Origin: Bacteroidaceae bacterium
GTDB taxonomy: Bacteria > Bacteroidota > Bacteroidia > Bacteroidales > Bacteroidaceae
Assembly: GCA_017466965.1 (NCBI GenBank)
Contig: JAFTTD010000232.1
Span: 1-7,008 of the forward strand
Length of the DNA: 7,008 nt
Direction of reading: 5' to 3'
A program made the position numbers and the translations under genes. Positions 1 to 6,566 of this stretch are shown here, one piece after another. The notes beneath the pieces were generated by a model, which was not told the origin of the DNA, did not search any database, and saw only the letters and a list, made by a program, of their open reading frames with translations. Position 1 is the stretch's first letter. Every line of letters starts with the position of its first letter.

Positions 1-51
1 AATGAAAGTTAACAATAGAATCATAAAACATTATCAATTCAAAAAGAAACC

Positions 52-2667
52 ATGAATTCAAAATTTAGAAAAATCCTGCCAGACATTATCTGCATACTGA
101 TGTTTGCCGTAGTGTCGCTGGCATATTTCTACCCTGCCGTATTTGACGGACGCAAACTCGACCAGCACGACCATGGAGCTGCTACAGGCATAGGCGCGGA
201 GATTGAAAAGTATCGTGCTGACAACGACGGAGAGACTCCACGCTGGATAAACTCACTTTTCAGCGGAATGCCAACATACCAGATTGCGCCCAGCTACGAC
301 TCTGTAGAACCTTTGTCGTTCATTGAAAACGCTTACCACTTATGGCTGCCTAACTATGTATATTACATATTCATCTCCATGCTCGGATTCTACATCCTTC
401 TGCGCGCTTTCGACTTCCGCCACTGGATGTCAGCATTGGGAGCAATAGTATGGGCTTTTTCAAGCTACTTCTTCATCATCATTGCAGCCGGACATATATG
501 GAAAGTGCTCACACTCACTTACATACCTCCTATGATTGCAGGAATAGTGCTTTGCTACAAAGGGCGCTATTTGTGGGGAGGCGTACTGACTGCTTTGTTT
601 GCAGCTCTTCAGATTAAGTCTAACCACGTGCAGATGACATACTATTTCCTCATTCCGGAAATACTAATGGTCATTGCATATCTTATTGATGCCATCAGAA
701 GCAAGCGCATGCCACGTTTCTTCAAGGCCACCGGCGCATTGGTCGCAGCTGCAGTCGTCGCTATAAGCCTAAACTTATCGAACCTTTATCATACTTACGA
801 GTATTCCAAGGACACTATGCGAGGCAAGAGCGAACTTGTGAAGGAACATAAGCCTGGCGACCAGACAGACAGCGGGCTTGAAAGAAGCTATATCACTGCA
901 TGGAGCTACGGAATCGGCGAAACATGGTCACTGCTCATTCCGGACATCCACGGCGGAGCCTCTGTTCCATTGTCGCTCAACTCCACTGCCATGAAGAAGG
1001 CCAACCCTCAGTTCAGCGGTGCAGGACTATATGGCGCATTCACCCAATACTGGGGTGAACAGCCCGGAACAAGCGGTCCCGTATATGTGGGAGCATTGGT
1101 ATGCATGCTGTTCGTGCTCGGACTGATAATCATTCCAAACAAAAATCCTCTGAAATGGGCTTTGGTTGCAGCCACAGTTCTCTCCATACTCTTGTCATGG
1201 GGAAAGAACTTCATGCCGTTCACAAACTGGTTCATCGACAATGTGCCGATGTATGCCAAGTTCCGCACAGTTTCATCCATCCTCGTAGTGGCAGAATTTA
1301 CCATCCCTATGCTGGCAATGCTTGCGCTGAAGAGATTCGTTGATGAAAGAAACAACGAAAAGATGCGCCCTCAGCTTATGCGCGGACTGACATGGAGCGC
1401 CGCCATAACTGCAGGCATCTGCATACTCTTCGCCGTTGCCCACAGTTCAATTCTTGGCGACTGCATTTCAAGCAGCGACCGTGCGTCGATGGCGCAGTAT
1501 GTAGGCAGAGGATATTTCGACCAGGGTACAGCCAACAGCATCCTTGACAGCATCAGCACCATGCGAGGAGCAATGCTAAGCGCAGACGCATGGCGCTCTG
1601 TATTCATCATACTGCTCGGAACCATATTCATGTACGCCTTCTTCATGAAAAAGACCGTCCTGAGAAAATCGAGCATCATGGGATGCGGACTTATCCTGAT
1701 ATGCCTCATAGACATGTGGACAGTGAACAAACGCTACCTCAACGACTCTATGTTTATCCACGCACGCGGATTGCAGGGCATTGCCAAAACAGATGCAGAC
1801 AAGTTCATTCTTGCAAAATCGGGAGAAGGCAGAGACTACAGAGTGCTGAACTTCACTGTGAGCACATTCAACGACAACACTACATCGGCATTCTACAGCA
1901 GCATTGGAGGCTACCATGCAGCCAAACTGCGCCGCTATCAGGAGCTCGTTGAAGAGCACATTGCAAAGGAAATGAACAATGTGTATAAGGCTTTGGGCGA
2001 AGCGAAACTCGACACTGCACGCATGATGACTGAAGGAGCCGGACGCTTCCCTATATACGACTTCACTGGAGTGAACTGCGACAGTCTCTACCCTGTTCTG
2101 AATATGCTCAACACACGCTGGTTCATACTCGGCGGAGGGCAGGAGGGCAAAGTGAAACTGCCTGTTGAGAACACTGCCGCCAACGGCAACGCATGGTTTG
2201 TTGACAACATCAAATTCGTCAGCAGCGCTAACGAGGAGATAGACGCCCTCCATTATGTAAACCCTAAGCATACAGCCGTTGTTGACAACACATTCAAGAG
2301 CGCATTAGGGAACATCGGCAGCATAAAGGCTGACTCAACAGCAACAGTGAAGCAGACAGAGTTTACTTCTACAAAGATAAAGTACGAGGCAACCTCAAAG
2401 AACGGCGGCATTGTGGTGTTCTCTGAAATATACTATCCAGGATGGACTGCAACCATTGACGGCAAGCCGGCTGAAATTGCACGCGCCAACTATGTGCTTC
2501 GCGCCATGAACATTCCGGCAGGCAAACACGTTATAGAAATGACATTCGAGCCTGAAAGCGTTGAAACAACTGAGACTATAGCATACGCCGGTCTCGGAAT
2601 ACTCATTTTAGGGCTCGTTGTTTCCATTGCAGCCACAGCCGCAAACCTGATGAGAAAGAAAGACTGA
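52..2667 (+). CDS. YfhO-family polytopic membrane protein
   Basis: The 871-residue product looks like a full-length Bacteroidetes YfhO-family protein (PF09586), recognised by overall architecture and C-terminal motif. A first transmembrane helix (about 11-30) is followed by an outer loop rich in acidic and His residues (DQHDHG at 37-42) and then SGMPTYQ (71-77). Many further helices run from about 100 to 560. A large soluble domain (about 570-835) ends in YYPGW (794-798), an IDGKPAEI stretch and PAGKH, and a last helix lies at about 842-866 before a basic tail. Some Gram-positive YfhO proteins are needed for glycosylation of lipoteichoic acid, and the fold resembles GT-C glycosyltransferases; a role in modifying a surface glycan here is inference, and substrate and lipid donor are unknown. 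The ATG at 52 follows an A-rich leader, normal for Bacteroidetes, with the first helix directly after it. The next gene is 94 bases downstream on the same strand. Confidence 0.88.
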   Translation: MNSKFRKILPDIICILMFAVVSLAYFYPAVFDGRKLDQHDHGAATGIGAEIEKYRADNDGETPRWINSLFSGMPTYQIAPSYDSVEPLSFIENAYHLWLPNYVYYIFISMLGFYILLRAFDFRHWMSALGAIVWAFSSYFFIIIAAGHIWKVLTLTYIPPMIAGIVLCYKGRYLWGGVLTALFAALQIKSNHVQMTYYFLIPEILMVIAYLIDAIRSKRMPRFFKATGALVAAAVVAISLNLSNLYHTYEYSKDTMRGKSELVKEHKPGDQTDSGLERSYITAWSYGIGETWSLLIPDIHGGASVPLSLNSTAMKKANPQFSGAGLYGAFTQYWGEQPGTSGPVYVGALVCMLFVLGLIIIPNKNPLKWALVAATVLSILLSWGKNFMPFTNWFIDNVPMYAKFRTVSSILVVAEFTIPMLAMLALKRFVDERNNEKMRPQLMRGLTWSAAITAGICILFAVAHSSILGDCISSSDRASMAQYVGRGYFDQGTANSILDSISTMRGAMLSADAWRSVFIILLGTIFMYAFFMKKTVLRKSSIMGCGLILICLIDMWTVNKRYLNDSMFIHARGLQGIAKTDADKFILAKSGEGRDYRVLNFTVSTFNDNTTSAFYSSIGGYHAAKLRRYQELVEEHIAKEMNNVYKALGEAKLDTARMMTEGAGRFPIYDFTGVNCDSLYPVLNMLNTRWFILGGGQEGKVKLPVENTAANGNAWFVDNIKFVSSANEEIDALHYVNPKHTAVVDNTFKSALGNIGSIKADSTATVKQTEFTSTKIKYEATSKNGGIVVFSEIYYPGWTATIDGKPAEIARANYVLRAMNIPAGKHVIEMTFEPESVETTETIAYAGLGILILGLVVSIAATAANLMRKKD

Positions 2668-2692
2668 AAAGTGTTTCTTTAATACAACAAAG

Positions 2693-2730
2693 AGGTGGAC
2701 GGCACAGTATAAGTTACTTGCCACCCACCT
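2693..2730 (+). terminator. imperfect hairpin between YfhO and SIMPL genes
   Basis: Arms 2693-2704 and 2719-2730 pair over 12 positions except for a two-base internal mismatch: six outer pairs (AGGTGG with CCACCT), then four inner pairs (GGCA with TGCC), around a 14-base loop. The following sequence, TTATATTTCT, is T-rich but not a clean T-run. It could be a weak or partial terminator, or an RNA-processing or stability hairpin that sets relative expression of the two genes. It is not strong enough to call a definite operon boundary. Confidence 0.35.
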
Positions 2731-2761
2731 TTATATTTCTAACCACTAAAAGACAAAAACC

Positions 2762-3463
2762 ATGAAGAACTGGAAGATTGAAGCCGCAATAATAGCTTTC
2801 GGGCTGTTGCTTGTCGGTGAAGGAATACGCTCAGGAATGGGCGATGTAAACCCTAACACCAGAACCGTGACAGTCAAGGGGCTTGCAGAAAAGGAAGTGC
2901 CTGCCAACAAAGTTATATGGCCTCTCGTTTACAAATTCCTTGAAAACGACATGGGCACAATCTACGAGCGCACAAACGCAATGAACAAGACAATCATTGC
3001 ATTCCTAAAACAAAACGGGATAACAGAGGAAGAAATCACCGTTAATGCGCCGGAAATAATTGACCTCAACGCTGAACGATACAGCGAAAACCGCACTGGC
3101 TATCGTTACAACGTCACATCAGTCATAACGGTGGCTTCAAGCAAGGTGGAACTTGTGCGAGAACTCATCAACCGTCAAGGCGACCTACTGAAAAAGGGTA
3201 TAGCTCTCGTTAGCGGCGACTATCGCTACAATGTGGCTTATGAATATACCGACCTGAACAGCATCAAGCCCGAAATGATTAAGGAAGCAACAAAGAACGC
3301 GCGTGCCGCAGCAGAACAGTTTGCCGAAGATTCAGACAGCGAACTCGGAAAGATAAAGAAAGCCTCACAGGGGCAATTCAGCATCTCTGACCGCGACAGC
3401 AACACGCCATACATCAAGAACATCAGAGTAGTCACCACCATTGACTATTTTCTCAAAGACTAA
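2762..3463 (+). CDS. SIMPL domain (DUF541) protein, membrane-anchored
   Basis: This 233-residue protein has an uncleaved-looking N-terminal signal anchor (hydrophobic 7-20) followed by a SIMPL/DUF541 domain over about residues 34-232. The domain begins with RTVTVKGLAEKEVPANKVIWPL, the pattern of Bacteroidetes SIMPL proteins: a beta strand, the VKGLAE turn, then an alternating amphipathic pattern. It ends in a strand with VVTTIDYF (223-230). The family is periplasmic or outer-membrane associated (COG2859, related to YggE); its biochemical role is poorly defined, with some members linked to oxidative or envelope stress. The start ATG at 2762 follows the A-rich stretch AGACAAAAACC and places the anchor at the extreme N-terminus. 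Co-orientation with the YfhO gene and the 94-base gap suggest possible co-transcription. A strong terminator follows 41 bases after the stop. Confidence 0.87.
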   Translation: MKNWKIEAAIIAFGLLLVGEGIRSGMGDVNPNTRTVTVKGLAEKEVPANKVIWPLVYKFLENDMGTIYERTNAMNKTIIAFLKQNGITEEEITVNAPEIIDLNAERYSENRTGYRYNVTSVITVASSKVELVRELINRQGDLLKKGIALVSGDYRYNVAYEYTDLNSIKPEMIKEATKNARAAAEQFAEDSDSELGKIKKASQGQFSISDRDSNTPYIKNIRVVTTIDYFLKD

Positions 3464-3504
3464 GCGAGGCAAACAAGCTAAAGCCTCTAAAAAAACAAGC
3501 AAAG

Positions 3505-3556
3505 AAGCACGAGTTCTACGGATTGAACCTCAACCAAAGAGCCCGTGCTTTTTTTT
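3505..3556 (+). terminator. Rho-independent terminator after SIMPL gene
   Basis: AAGCACG (3505-3511) pairs perfectly with CGTGCTT (3544-3550). The stem extends inward after one mismatch to 3516/3539 with a G-T wobble. The loop region contains a second small stem (3520-3526 with 3530-3535). The descending arm runs straight into eight T residues (3549-3556). This is a classic intrinsic terminator and separates the SIMPL gene from the sigma-factor unit. Confidence 0.85.
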
Positions 3557-3608
3557 GAGTTAAATTGTAAGGTTATGAGGTTGTGAGGGCGAAAAAGGCG
3601 AAAAGGCA

Positions 3609-3672
3609 ACTTAAGAACTCAGAAACTTAAGAACTCAAAAACTTAAAAACTAAACAACTTAAAAACTAAAAT
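3609..3672. repeat. four tandem 16-bp repeats upstream of sigma gene
   Basis: Four consecutive units of exactly 16 bases start at 3609, 3625, 3641 and 3657. The first two read ACTTAAGAACTCAGAA and ACTTAAGAACTCAAAA; the last two read ACTTAAAAACTAAACA and ACTTAAAAACTAAAAT. Units 1-2 differ at one base, and units 3-4 differ at the last two. All share ACTTAA, then AACT at a fixed offset. The array is AT-rich and lies 64-128 bases before the preferred sigma-factor start. Function is unknown. It could be slipped-strand-prone filler, an upstream element that affects promoter activity, or a repeated protein-binding site. Confidence 0.8.
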
Positions 3673-3681
3673 GTAGTTTTT
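3661..3681 (+). promoter_or_regulatory. AT-rich hairpin and possible -7 box before sigma gene
   Basis: AAAAACTA (3661-3668) and TAGTTTTT (3674-3681) form a perfect eight-base inverted repeat around AAATG; the left arm lies inside the last 16-bp repeat unit. The right arm also matches the Bacteroidetes -7 pattern TAnnTTTG at all fixed positions but the last (T instead of G), 55 bases before the ATG at 3737. No TTG is seen about 20 bases upstream, so a housekeeping promoter here is unproven. An ECF-dependent promoter, which would not need that sequence, is equally possible. Confidence 0.25.
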
Positions 3682-3736
3682 CCCCACCTCCTTGCGTCTA
3701 ACAGGCAAAAAACGCAAAAAGAACAAACAAAACAAA

Positions 3737-4213
3737 ATGGAAAAAACAGAAACAGAATTTGAAAAAATCATCAAAGAGAACAAAAGCACGATATACACCG
3801 TATGCTACATGTTCTCAAAAGACCCAGATGAAGTAAGCGACTTGTTTCAAGAAACGCTGATAAACTTATGGAGGGGCTATTCATCATTCAAGAAGGAGAG
3901 CAAACTAAGCACATGGATATGGAGAGTATGCTTCAACACATGCATATCATTCGAACGCAAGAAAAACAGGAACACCATACCCTTAGAAATGAACGCCGAC
4001 CTGTTCAACGACAGCGAAGAGGACAACAAACAAATACAAATGCTTCACAGAAGGATACACCGGCTGAAGCCCTTCGACCGCGCCATCGTATTGATATGGC
4101 TTGAAAACATGAGCTACGAAGAGATTGCCGCAGTCATAGGAATAAGTGTAAAGAACGTGTCAGTACGCCTCTTCAGAATAAAAGAAGAACTGAAAAAAAT
4201 GTCAAACAACTAA
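3737..4213 (+). CDS. ECF-type RNA polymerase sigma factor
   Basis: The 158-residue product has the two-domain layout of ECF sigma factors. Region 2 spans about residues 8-78, with DLFQETLINLW (35-45) as the core-binding helix and KLSTWIWRVCFNTCISFERKK (56-76) as the -10 recognition part. A short acidic linker (84-97) leads to region 4 at about 103-153, with LKPFDRAIVLIWLENMSYEEIA (110-131) and the helix-turn-helix IAAVIGISVKNVSVRLFRIKEEL (130-152). The frame also opens at a TTG at 3692, adding 15 mostly Lys/Gly/Asn residues that are unlike the family. The ATG at 3737, after an A-rich leader and in front of the first conserved helix, is the better start. The next gene begins 11 bases after the stop, so the two are almost certainly co-transcribed. 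Which promoters it recognises cannot be read from sequence. Confidence 0.9.
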   Translation: MEKTETEFEKIIKENKSTIYTVCYMFSKDPDEVSDLFQETLINLWRGYSSFKKESKLSTWIWRVCFNTCISFERKKNRNTIPLEMNADLFNDSEEDNKQIQMLHRRIHRLKPFDRAIVLIWLENMSYEEIAAVIGISVKNVSVRLFRIKEELKKMSNN

Positions 4214-4224
4214 ACACAGTTATT

Positions 4225-4821
4225 ATGGAAAACAAGAACATAGATACTACCGAACTTCAGGAAATGAAGGAGCAGATAGCTATACTAAAGAAGAAACTTG
4301 AAAACGAAACCATCGTAAATGAAACAACCATACGCCGCATAATGAACGAAAAAGCAAGAAAACTACGCGGAATGGGCAGAGGCAAGACCATCGCCAGCTT
4401 CATATCACTGCCCTTCCTCATATTCTGCACAATCATGCTCGGCTGCTCACTACCGTTCATCATAATAACAACGGCATACCTCTCATTCGCCATGATTTAC
4501 ACATACATAACTCACCGCGACATGAACAGCATCGACCTCATGACCGACGACCTCGTTGTTGTAAGCGAGAAAGTAGCCAAACTGAAAAAGCGATATTCTA
4601 CATGGTTTTTTTACGGAATACCATTCTTCATTGCATGGGCGGCATGGTTCTTCTACGAAATGAACAACAGTCCGGAAGTATCCGAACACCTACACCCAGC
4701 CATCATTGGCGGAATAACAGGAGGTATCATCGGCGGAATCTTCGGAATAAAGAGATACAGAACCATTCAGCGCATATCCAGCGACATACTGCTACAGATA
4801 GACGATTTGAAACAGCAATAA
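4225..4821 (+). CDS. unrecognised four-helix membrane protein, sigma-linked
   Basis: I do not recognise a named family. The 198-residue protein has a charged N-terminal segment with heptad-like coiled-coil character (about 8-30, LQEMKEQIAILKKKLENE) and a basic stretch (37-54). Two closely spaced hydrophobic helices follow (about 55-73 and 76-95), then a soluble loop (96-125), a Trp/Phe-rich helix (about 126-145) and a small Gly/Ile-rich helix (about 158-175, IIGGITGGIIGGIFGI). The tail (176-198) is polar and probably amphipathic. Both termini should face the cytoplasm by the positive-inside rule. The 11-base spacing behind the ECF sigma gene makes it a candidate membrane regulator or anti-sigma factor for that sigma, with the N-terminal coiled coil as a possible sigma-binding part. 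That is inference: no FecR domain or HxxxCxxC zinc motif is present. An effector unrelated to sigma control is also possible. Confidence 0.75.
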   Translation: MENKNIDTTELQEMKEQIAILKKKLENETIVNETTIRRIMNEKARKLRGMGRGKTIASFISLPFLIFCTIMLGCSLPFIIITTAYLSFAMIYTYITHRDMNSIDLMTDDLVVVSEKVAKLKKRYSTWFFYGIPFFIAWAAWFFYEMNNSPEVSEHLHPAIIGGITGGIIGGIFGIKRYRTIQRISSDILLQIDDLKQQ

Positions 4822-4845
4822 GCACCCTCCCTATGAGTGGGGGAA

Positions 4846-4954
4846 ACGGTGTGATGTTACGAAAAAAACGGTGCGCTGAAACTTGAAACGGTGTGTGCTG
4901 GAACTGGGAACGGAGTGCGCTGCAGTTTGGATTACAGTGTGCTGAGTTTACAAG
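4846..4954. repeat. five degenerate ~22-bp tandem repeats
   Basis: A core close to ACGGTGTGCTG recurs at 4846, 4868, 4888, 4910 and 4934, a spacing of 22, 20, 22 and 24 bases. The copies read ACGGTGTGATG, ACGGTGCGCTG, ACGGTGTGTGCTG, ACGGAGTGCGCTG and ACAGTGTGCTG, usually followed by a run such as GAAACTTG or GAACTGG. The copies have diverged, so the array looks old. The same core appears again inside both arms of the terminator at 5045-5089. No function can be assigned; it resembles dispersed intergenic repeat families rather than a CRISPR array, since there are no unique spacers. Confidence 0.7.
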
Positions 4955-4960
4955 CACACT
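4936..4960 (+). terminator. short hairpin at end of repeat array
   Basis: AGTGTGCT (4936-4943) and AGCACACT (4953-4960) form a perfect eight-base stem with a nine-base loop. The left arm is the core of the fifth tandem repeat, so the hairpin arises from one direct and one inverted copy of the repeat core. Downstream sequence is only loosely T-rich (GATTTTC at 4969-4975), so this may be a weak terminator or an RNA 3'-end stabiliser for the sigma/membrane-protein transcript. Confidence 0.35.
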
Positions 4961-5044
4961 AATAGTCTGATTTTCATACAGCATTTCCGCAAAAACCAAA
5001 GTCTTGCCCGTTACCAGTATGGCGAAAGGCTGGGATATTATAAT

Positions 5045-5090
5045 AAAAACGGTGTGCTTGTTCAGATGATGAACAAGCACACCGTTTTTT
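5045..5090. terminator. bidirectional terminator, perfect 19-bp stem
   Basis: Arms 5045-5063 and 5071-5089 are perfectly complementary over 19 bases around a seven-base loop (AGATGAT). The left arm starts with five A residues and the right arm ends in T residues, with six Ts at 5085-5090. Each strand therefore reads as a GC-containing stem followed by a T-run. It lies between convergent genes: 47 bases past the tyrS stop on the minus strand and 223 bases past the membrane-protein stop on the plus strand. It can serve both. Confidence 0.9.
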
Positions 5091-5136
5091 ATTTATTCAA
5101 CTTCTGCAAATGGAAGAAGTTAAAACTGGCTGTTTA

Positions 5137-6432
5137 TTACTTTGCAATGAGCAGGAAGTAGTTTTTCTTGCCCTTCTGAACGAGCAGATATTTATCATCA
5201 AGAAGGTCGGCTGCAGTTATAACCTGGTCGGCTGCAGCAAGCTTTTCCTTGTTAAGGCTCACTCCGCCACCCTGAACCAGCTTGCGCATTTCGCCCTTTG
5301 AAGGGAATACCGGAGCTTTCTCTGTGCAGAGGTCAAGAGCCTTGATGCCTGCCTCAAGTTCTTCTTTGCTCACTTCATAGTGAGGAACACCATCGAACAC
5401 GTCGAGCAAGGTCTTCTCATCGAGCTTCAAGAGGCTTTCCTTTGTGCTCTTTCCGAAGAGGATGTTAGAAGCCTCAACAGCCATATTGTAATCATCTTCA
5501 GAGTGAACCATGATTGTGACTTCCTTGGCAAGACGCTTCTGAAGCACTCTCTGTCCTGGATCATCATCCTGCTCTGCGATGATTGCGTCAATCTCGTCCT
5601 TTGTGAGCGATGTGAAAATCTTGATGTATTTCTTTGCATCCTCGTCTGGCACATTGAGCCAGAACTGGTAGAATGCGTATGGTGATGTATATTCTCGGCT
5701 GAGCCAGATGTTTCCGCTTTCTGTCTTACCGAACTTGCGACCGTCGCTCTTTGTCACGAGCGGACAAGTGAGGGCATAACATTCGCGTCCGTTGATACGG
5801 CGGATAAGCTCTGAACCTGTAGTGATGTTACCCCACTGGTCAGCACCACCAAGCTGGAGCTTGCATCCCTTATGTTCGTTAAGATAGAGGAAGTCGTATC
5901 CCTGAAGAAGCTGGTATGTGAACTCAGTGAAAGAAAGTCCGTCGCGTGCCTCACCGTTCAGACGTTTCTGCACAGACTCCTTAGCCATCATGTAGTTGAC
6001 AGTAATGTGCTTACCGATGTCGCGTGCAAAATCAAGGAATGTGAAGTCCTTCATCCAGTCATAATTATTGACAAGTTCAGCCTTGTTAGGAGCATCGCTC
6101 TCAAAATCAAGGAACTTGGCAAGCTGCGCCTGAATGCACTCCACATTGTGTTTCAGCGTCTTCTCGTCGAGCAGATTGCGTTCCTGACTCTTGCCGGAAG
6201 GGTCGCCAATCATACCTGTAGCTCCACCGATGAGCGCCATAGGCTTATGTCCGCAACGCTGGAAATGGCGAAGCATCATCACACCGCACAAGTGTCCGAT
6301 ATGAAGAGAATCGGCTGTAGGGTCAATGCCAAGATATGCAGTCACCATCTCCTTAGCAAGAAGTTCGTCTGTACCCGGCATCATCTGATGAATCATTCCG
6401 CGCCAGGTAAGTTCGTCTATAAAATTAGTCAT
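5137..6432 (-). CDS. tyrS: tyrosyl-tRNA synthetase
   Basis: TyrRS charges tRNA-Tyr with tyrosine using ATP, in the cytoplasm. The 431-residue length fits bacterial class Ic enzymes of the E. coli type. Visible catalytic elements in order: [15 protein letters not shown] (33-47) with the HIGH ATP-binding signature at 44-47; [13 protein letters not shown] (69-81); YQLLQGYDF (173-181) and GGADQWGNI (195-203), which contribute to the tyrosine pocket; and KFGKT (233-237), the variant of the KMSKS loop usual in this TyrRS group. The C-terminal portion (about 365-431) has the S4-like tRNA-binding pattern, with [12 protein letters not shown] (383-394). The ATG at 6432 directly precedes conserved sequence ([12 protein letters not shown]). 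A consensus promoter lies just upstream, and a shared bidirectional terminator lies after the stop. No T-box leader is evident: the predicted 5' untranslated region is only about 40 bases. Confidence 0.98.
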   Translation of the reverse strand: MTNFIDELTWRGMIHQMMPGTDELLAKEMVTAYLGIDPTADSLHIGHLCGVMMLRHFQRCGHKPMALIGGATGMIGDPSGKSQERNLLDEKTLKHNVECIQAQLAKFLDFESDAPNKAELVNNYDWMKDFTFLDFARDIGKHITVNYMMAKESVQKRLNGEARDGLSFTEFTYQLLQGYDFLYLNEHKGCKLQLGGADQWGNITTGSELIRRINGRECYALTCPLVTKSDGRKFGKTESGNIWLSREYTSPYAFYQFWLNVPDEDAKKYIKIFTSLTKDEIDAIIAEQDDDPGQRVLQKRLAKEVTIMVHSEDDYNMAVEASNILFGKSTKESLLKLDEKTLLDVFDGVPHYEVSKEELEAGIKALDLCTEKAPVFPSKGEMRKLVQGGGVSLNKEKLAAADQVITAADLLDDKYLLVQKGKKNYFLLIAK

Positions 6433-6477
6433 AGTTATTTAGTATTTGTAATTATCTTATTATTAAAAAATTGCACG

Positions 6478-6509
6478 CAAAGGTAACGTTTTTGACAGTA
6501 ATAAACAAA
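6478..6509 (-). promoter_or_regulatory. tyrS promoter, Bacteroidetes consensus
   Basis: On the minus strand, TTTG (6509-6506) and TACCTTTG (6485-6478) are separated by exactly 20 bases. This matches the Bacteroidetes primary-sigma -33/-7 consensus (TTTG, about 20 bases, TAnnTTTG) at every fixed position. The predicted transcription start is near 6472, giving a leader of about 40 AT-rich bases before the tyrS ATG. Confidence 0.85.
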
Positions 6510-6566
6510 AAAAAGCGCTCCAATCACTTTCATTGCTGCCGCCATGTCTGCGTTTTCAACACAAAA

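Larger units (their letters stand above)
4822..5136. other. 315-base convergent intergenic region
   Basis: This spacer separates the 3' end of the plus-strand membrane-protein gene from the 3' end of minus-strand tyrS. It contains a degenerate tandem repeat array (from 4846), a small hairpin (4936-4960), about 80 bases without recognisable structure (4961-5044) and a bidirectional terminator (5045-5090). I see no credible gene. Reading frames on both strands stay open for some distance, but they run through the repeats and the perfect terminator palindrome, which argues against coding. Confidence 0.7.

Noticed and set aside
2..55. A 17-codon frame ending in TGA that overlaps the YfhO start (ATGA), possibly the tail of an upstream gene
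   Set aside because: The stretch is AT-rich and too short to judge; it could equally be untranslated leader. The window begins too close to decide.
1576..2271. Long minus-strand open frame (231 codons) inside the YfhO gene
   Set aside because: It is antisense to conserved coding sequence, has no promoter or family resemblance, and its Cys/His/Val-rich composition is typical of a shadow frame. The other frames within 1008-1952 were rejected for the same reason.
4846..4954. Possible CRISPR array
   Set aside because: The unit is only about 22 bases, copies are directly adjacent with no unique spacers, and they are degenerate; no cas gene is nearby.
4727..5080. Minus-strand open frame of 117 codons through the repeat spacer
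   Set aside because: It begins inside the terminator palindrome, crosses the degenerate repeats and runs antisense into the membrane-protein gene. The repeat spacing is not a multiple of three throughout, so it is not a repeat protein.
4946..5161. Plus-strand frame open for about 71 codons that reads superficially like protein (e.g. LARYQYGERLGYYNKNG)
   Set aside because: It has no start codon before the terminator, contains the entire perfect terminator stem-loop and runs into the 3' end of tyrS. It could be a remnant of old coding sequence, but nothing in the window supports that.
5722..5736. Altered KMSKS motif (KFGKT) in tyrosyl-tRNA synthetase as a sign of unusual function
   Set aside because: KFGKS/KFGKT is the normal form in this bacterial TyrRS subgroup, and all other catalytic motifs are intact.
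5872..6486. Plus-strand open frame of 204 codons opposite tyrS
   Set aside because: It is fully antisense to well-conserved TyrRS coding sequence and ends in the tyrS promoter region; no independent evidence for a gene.
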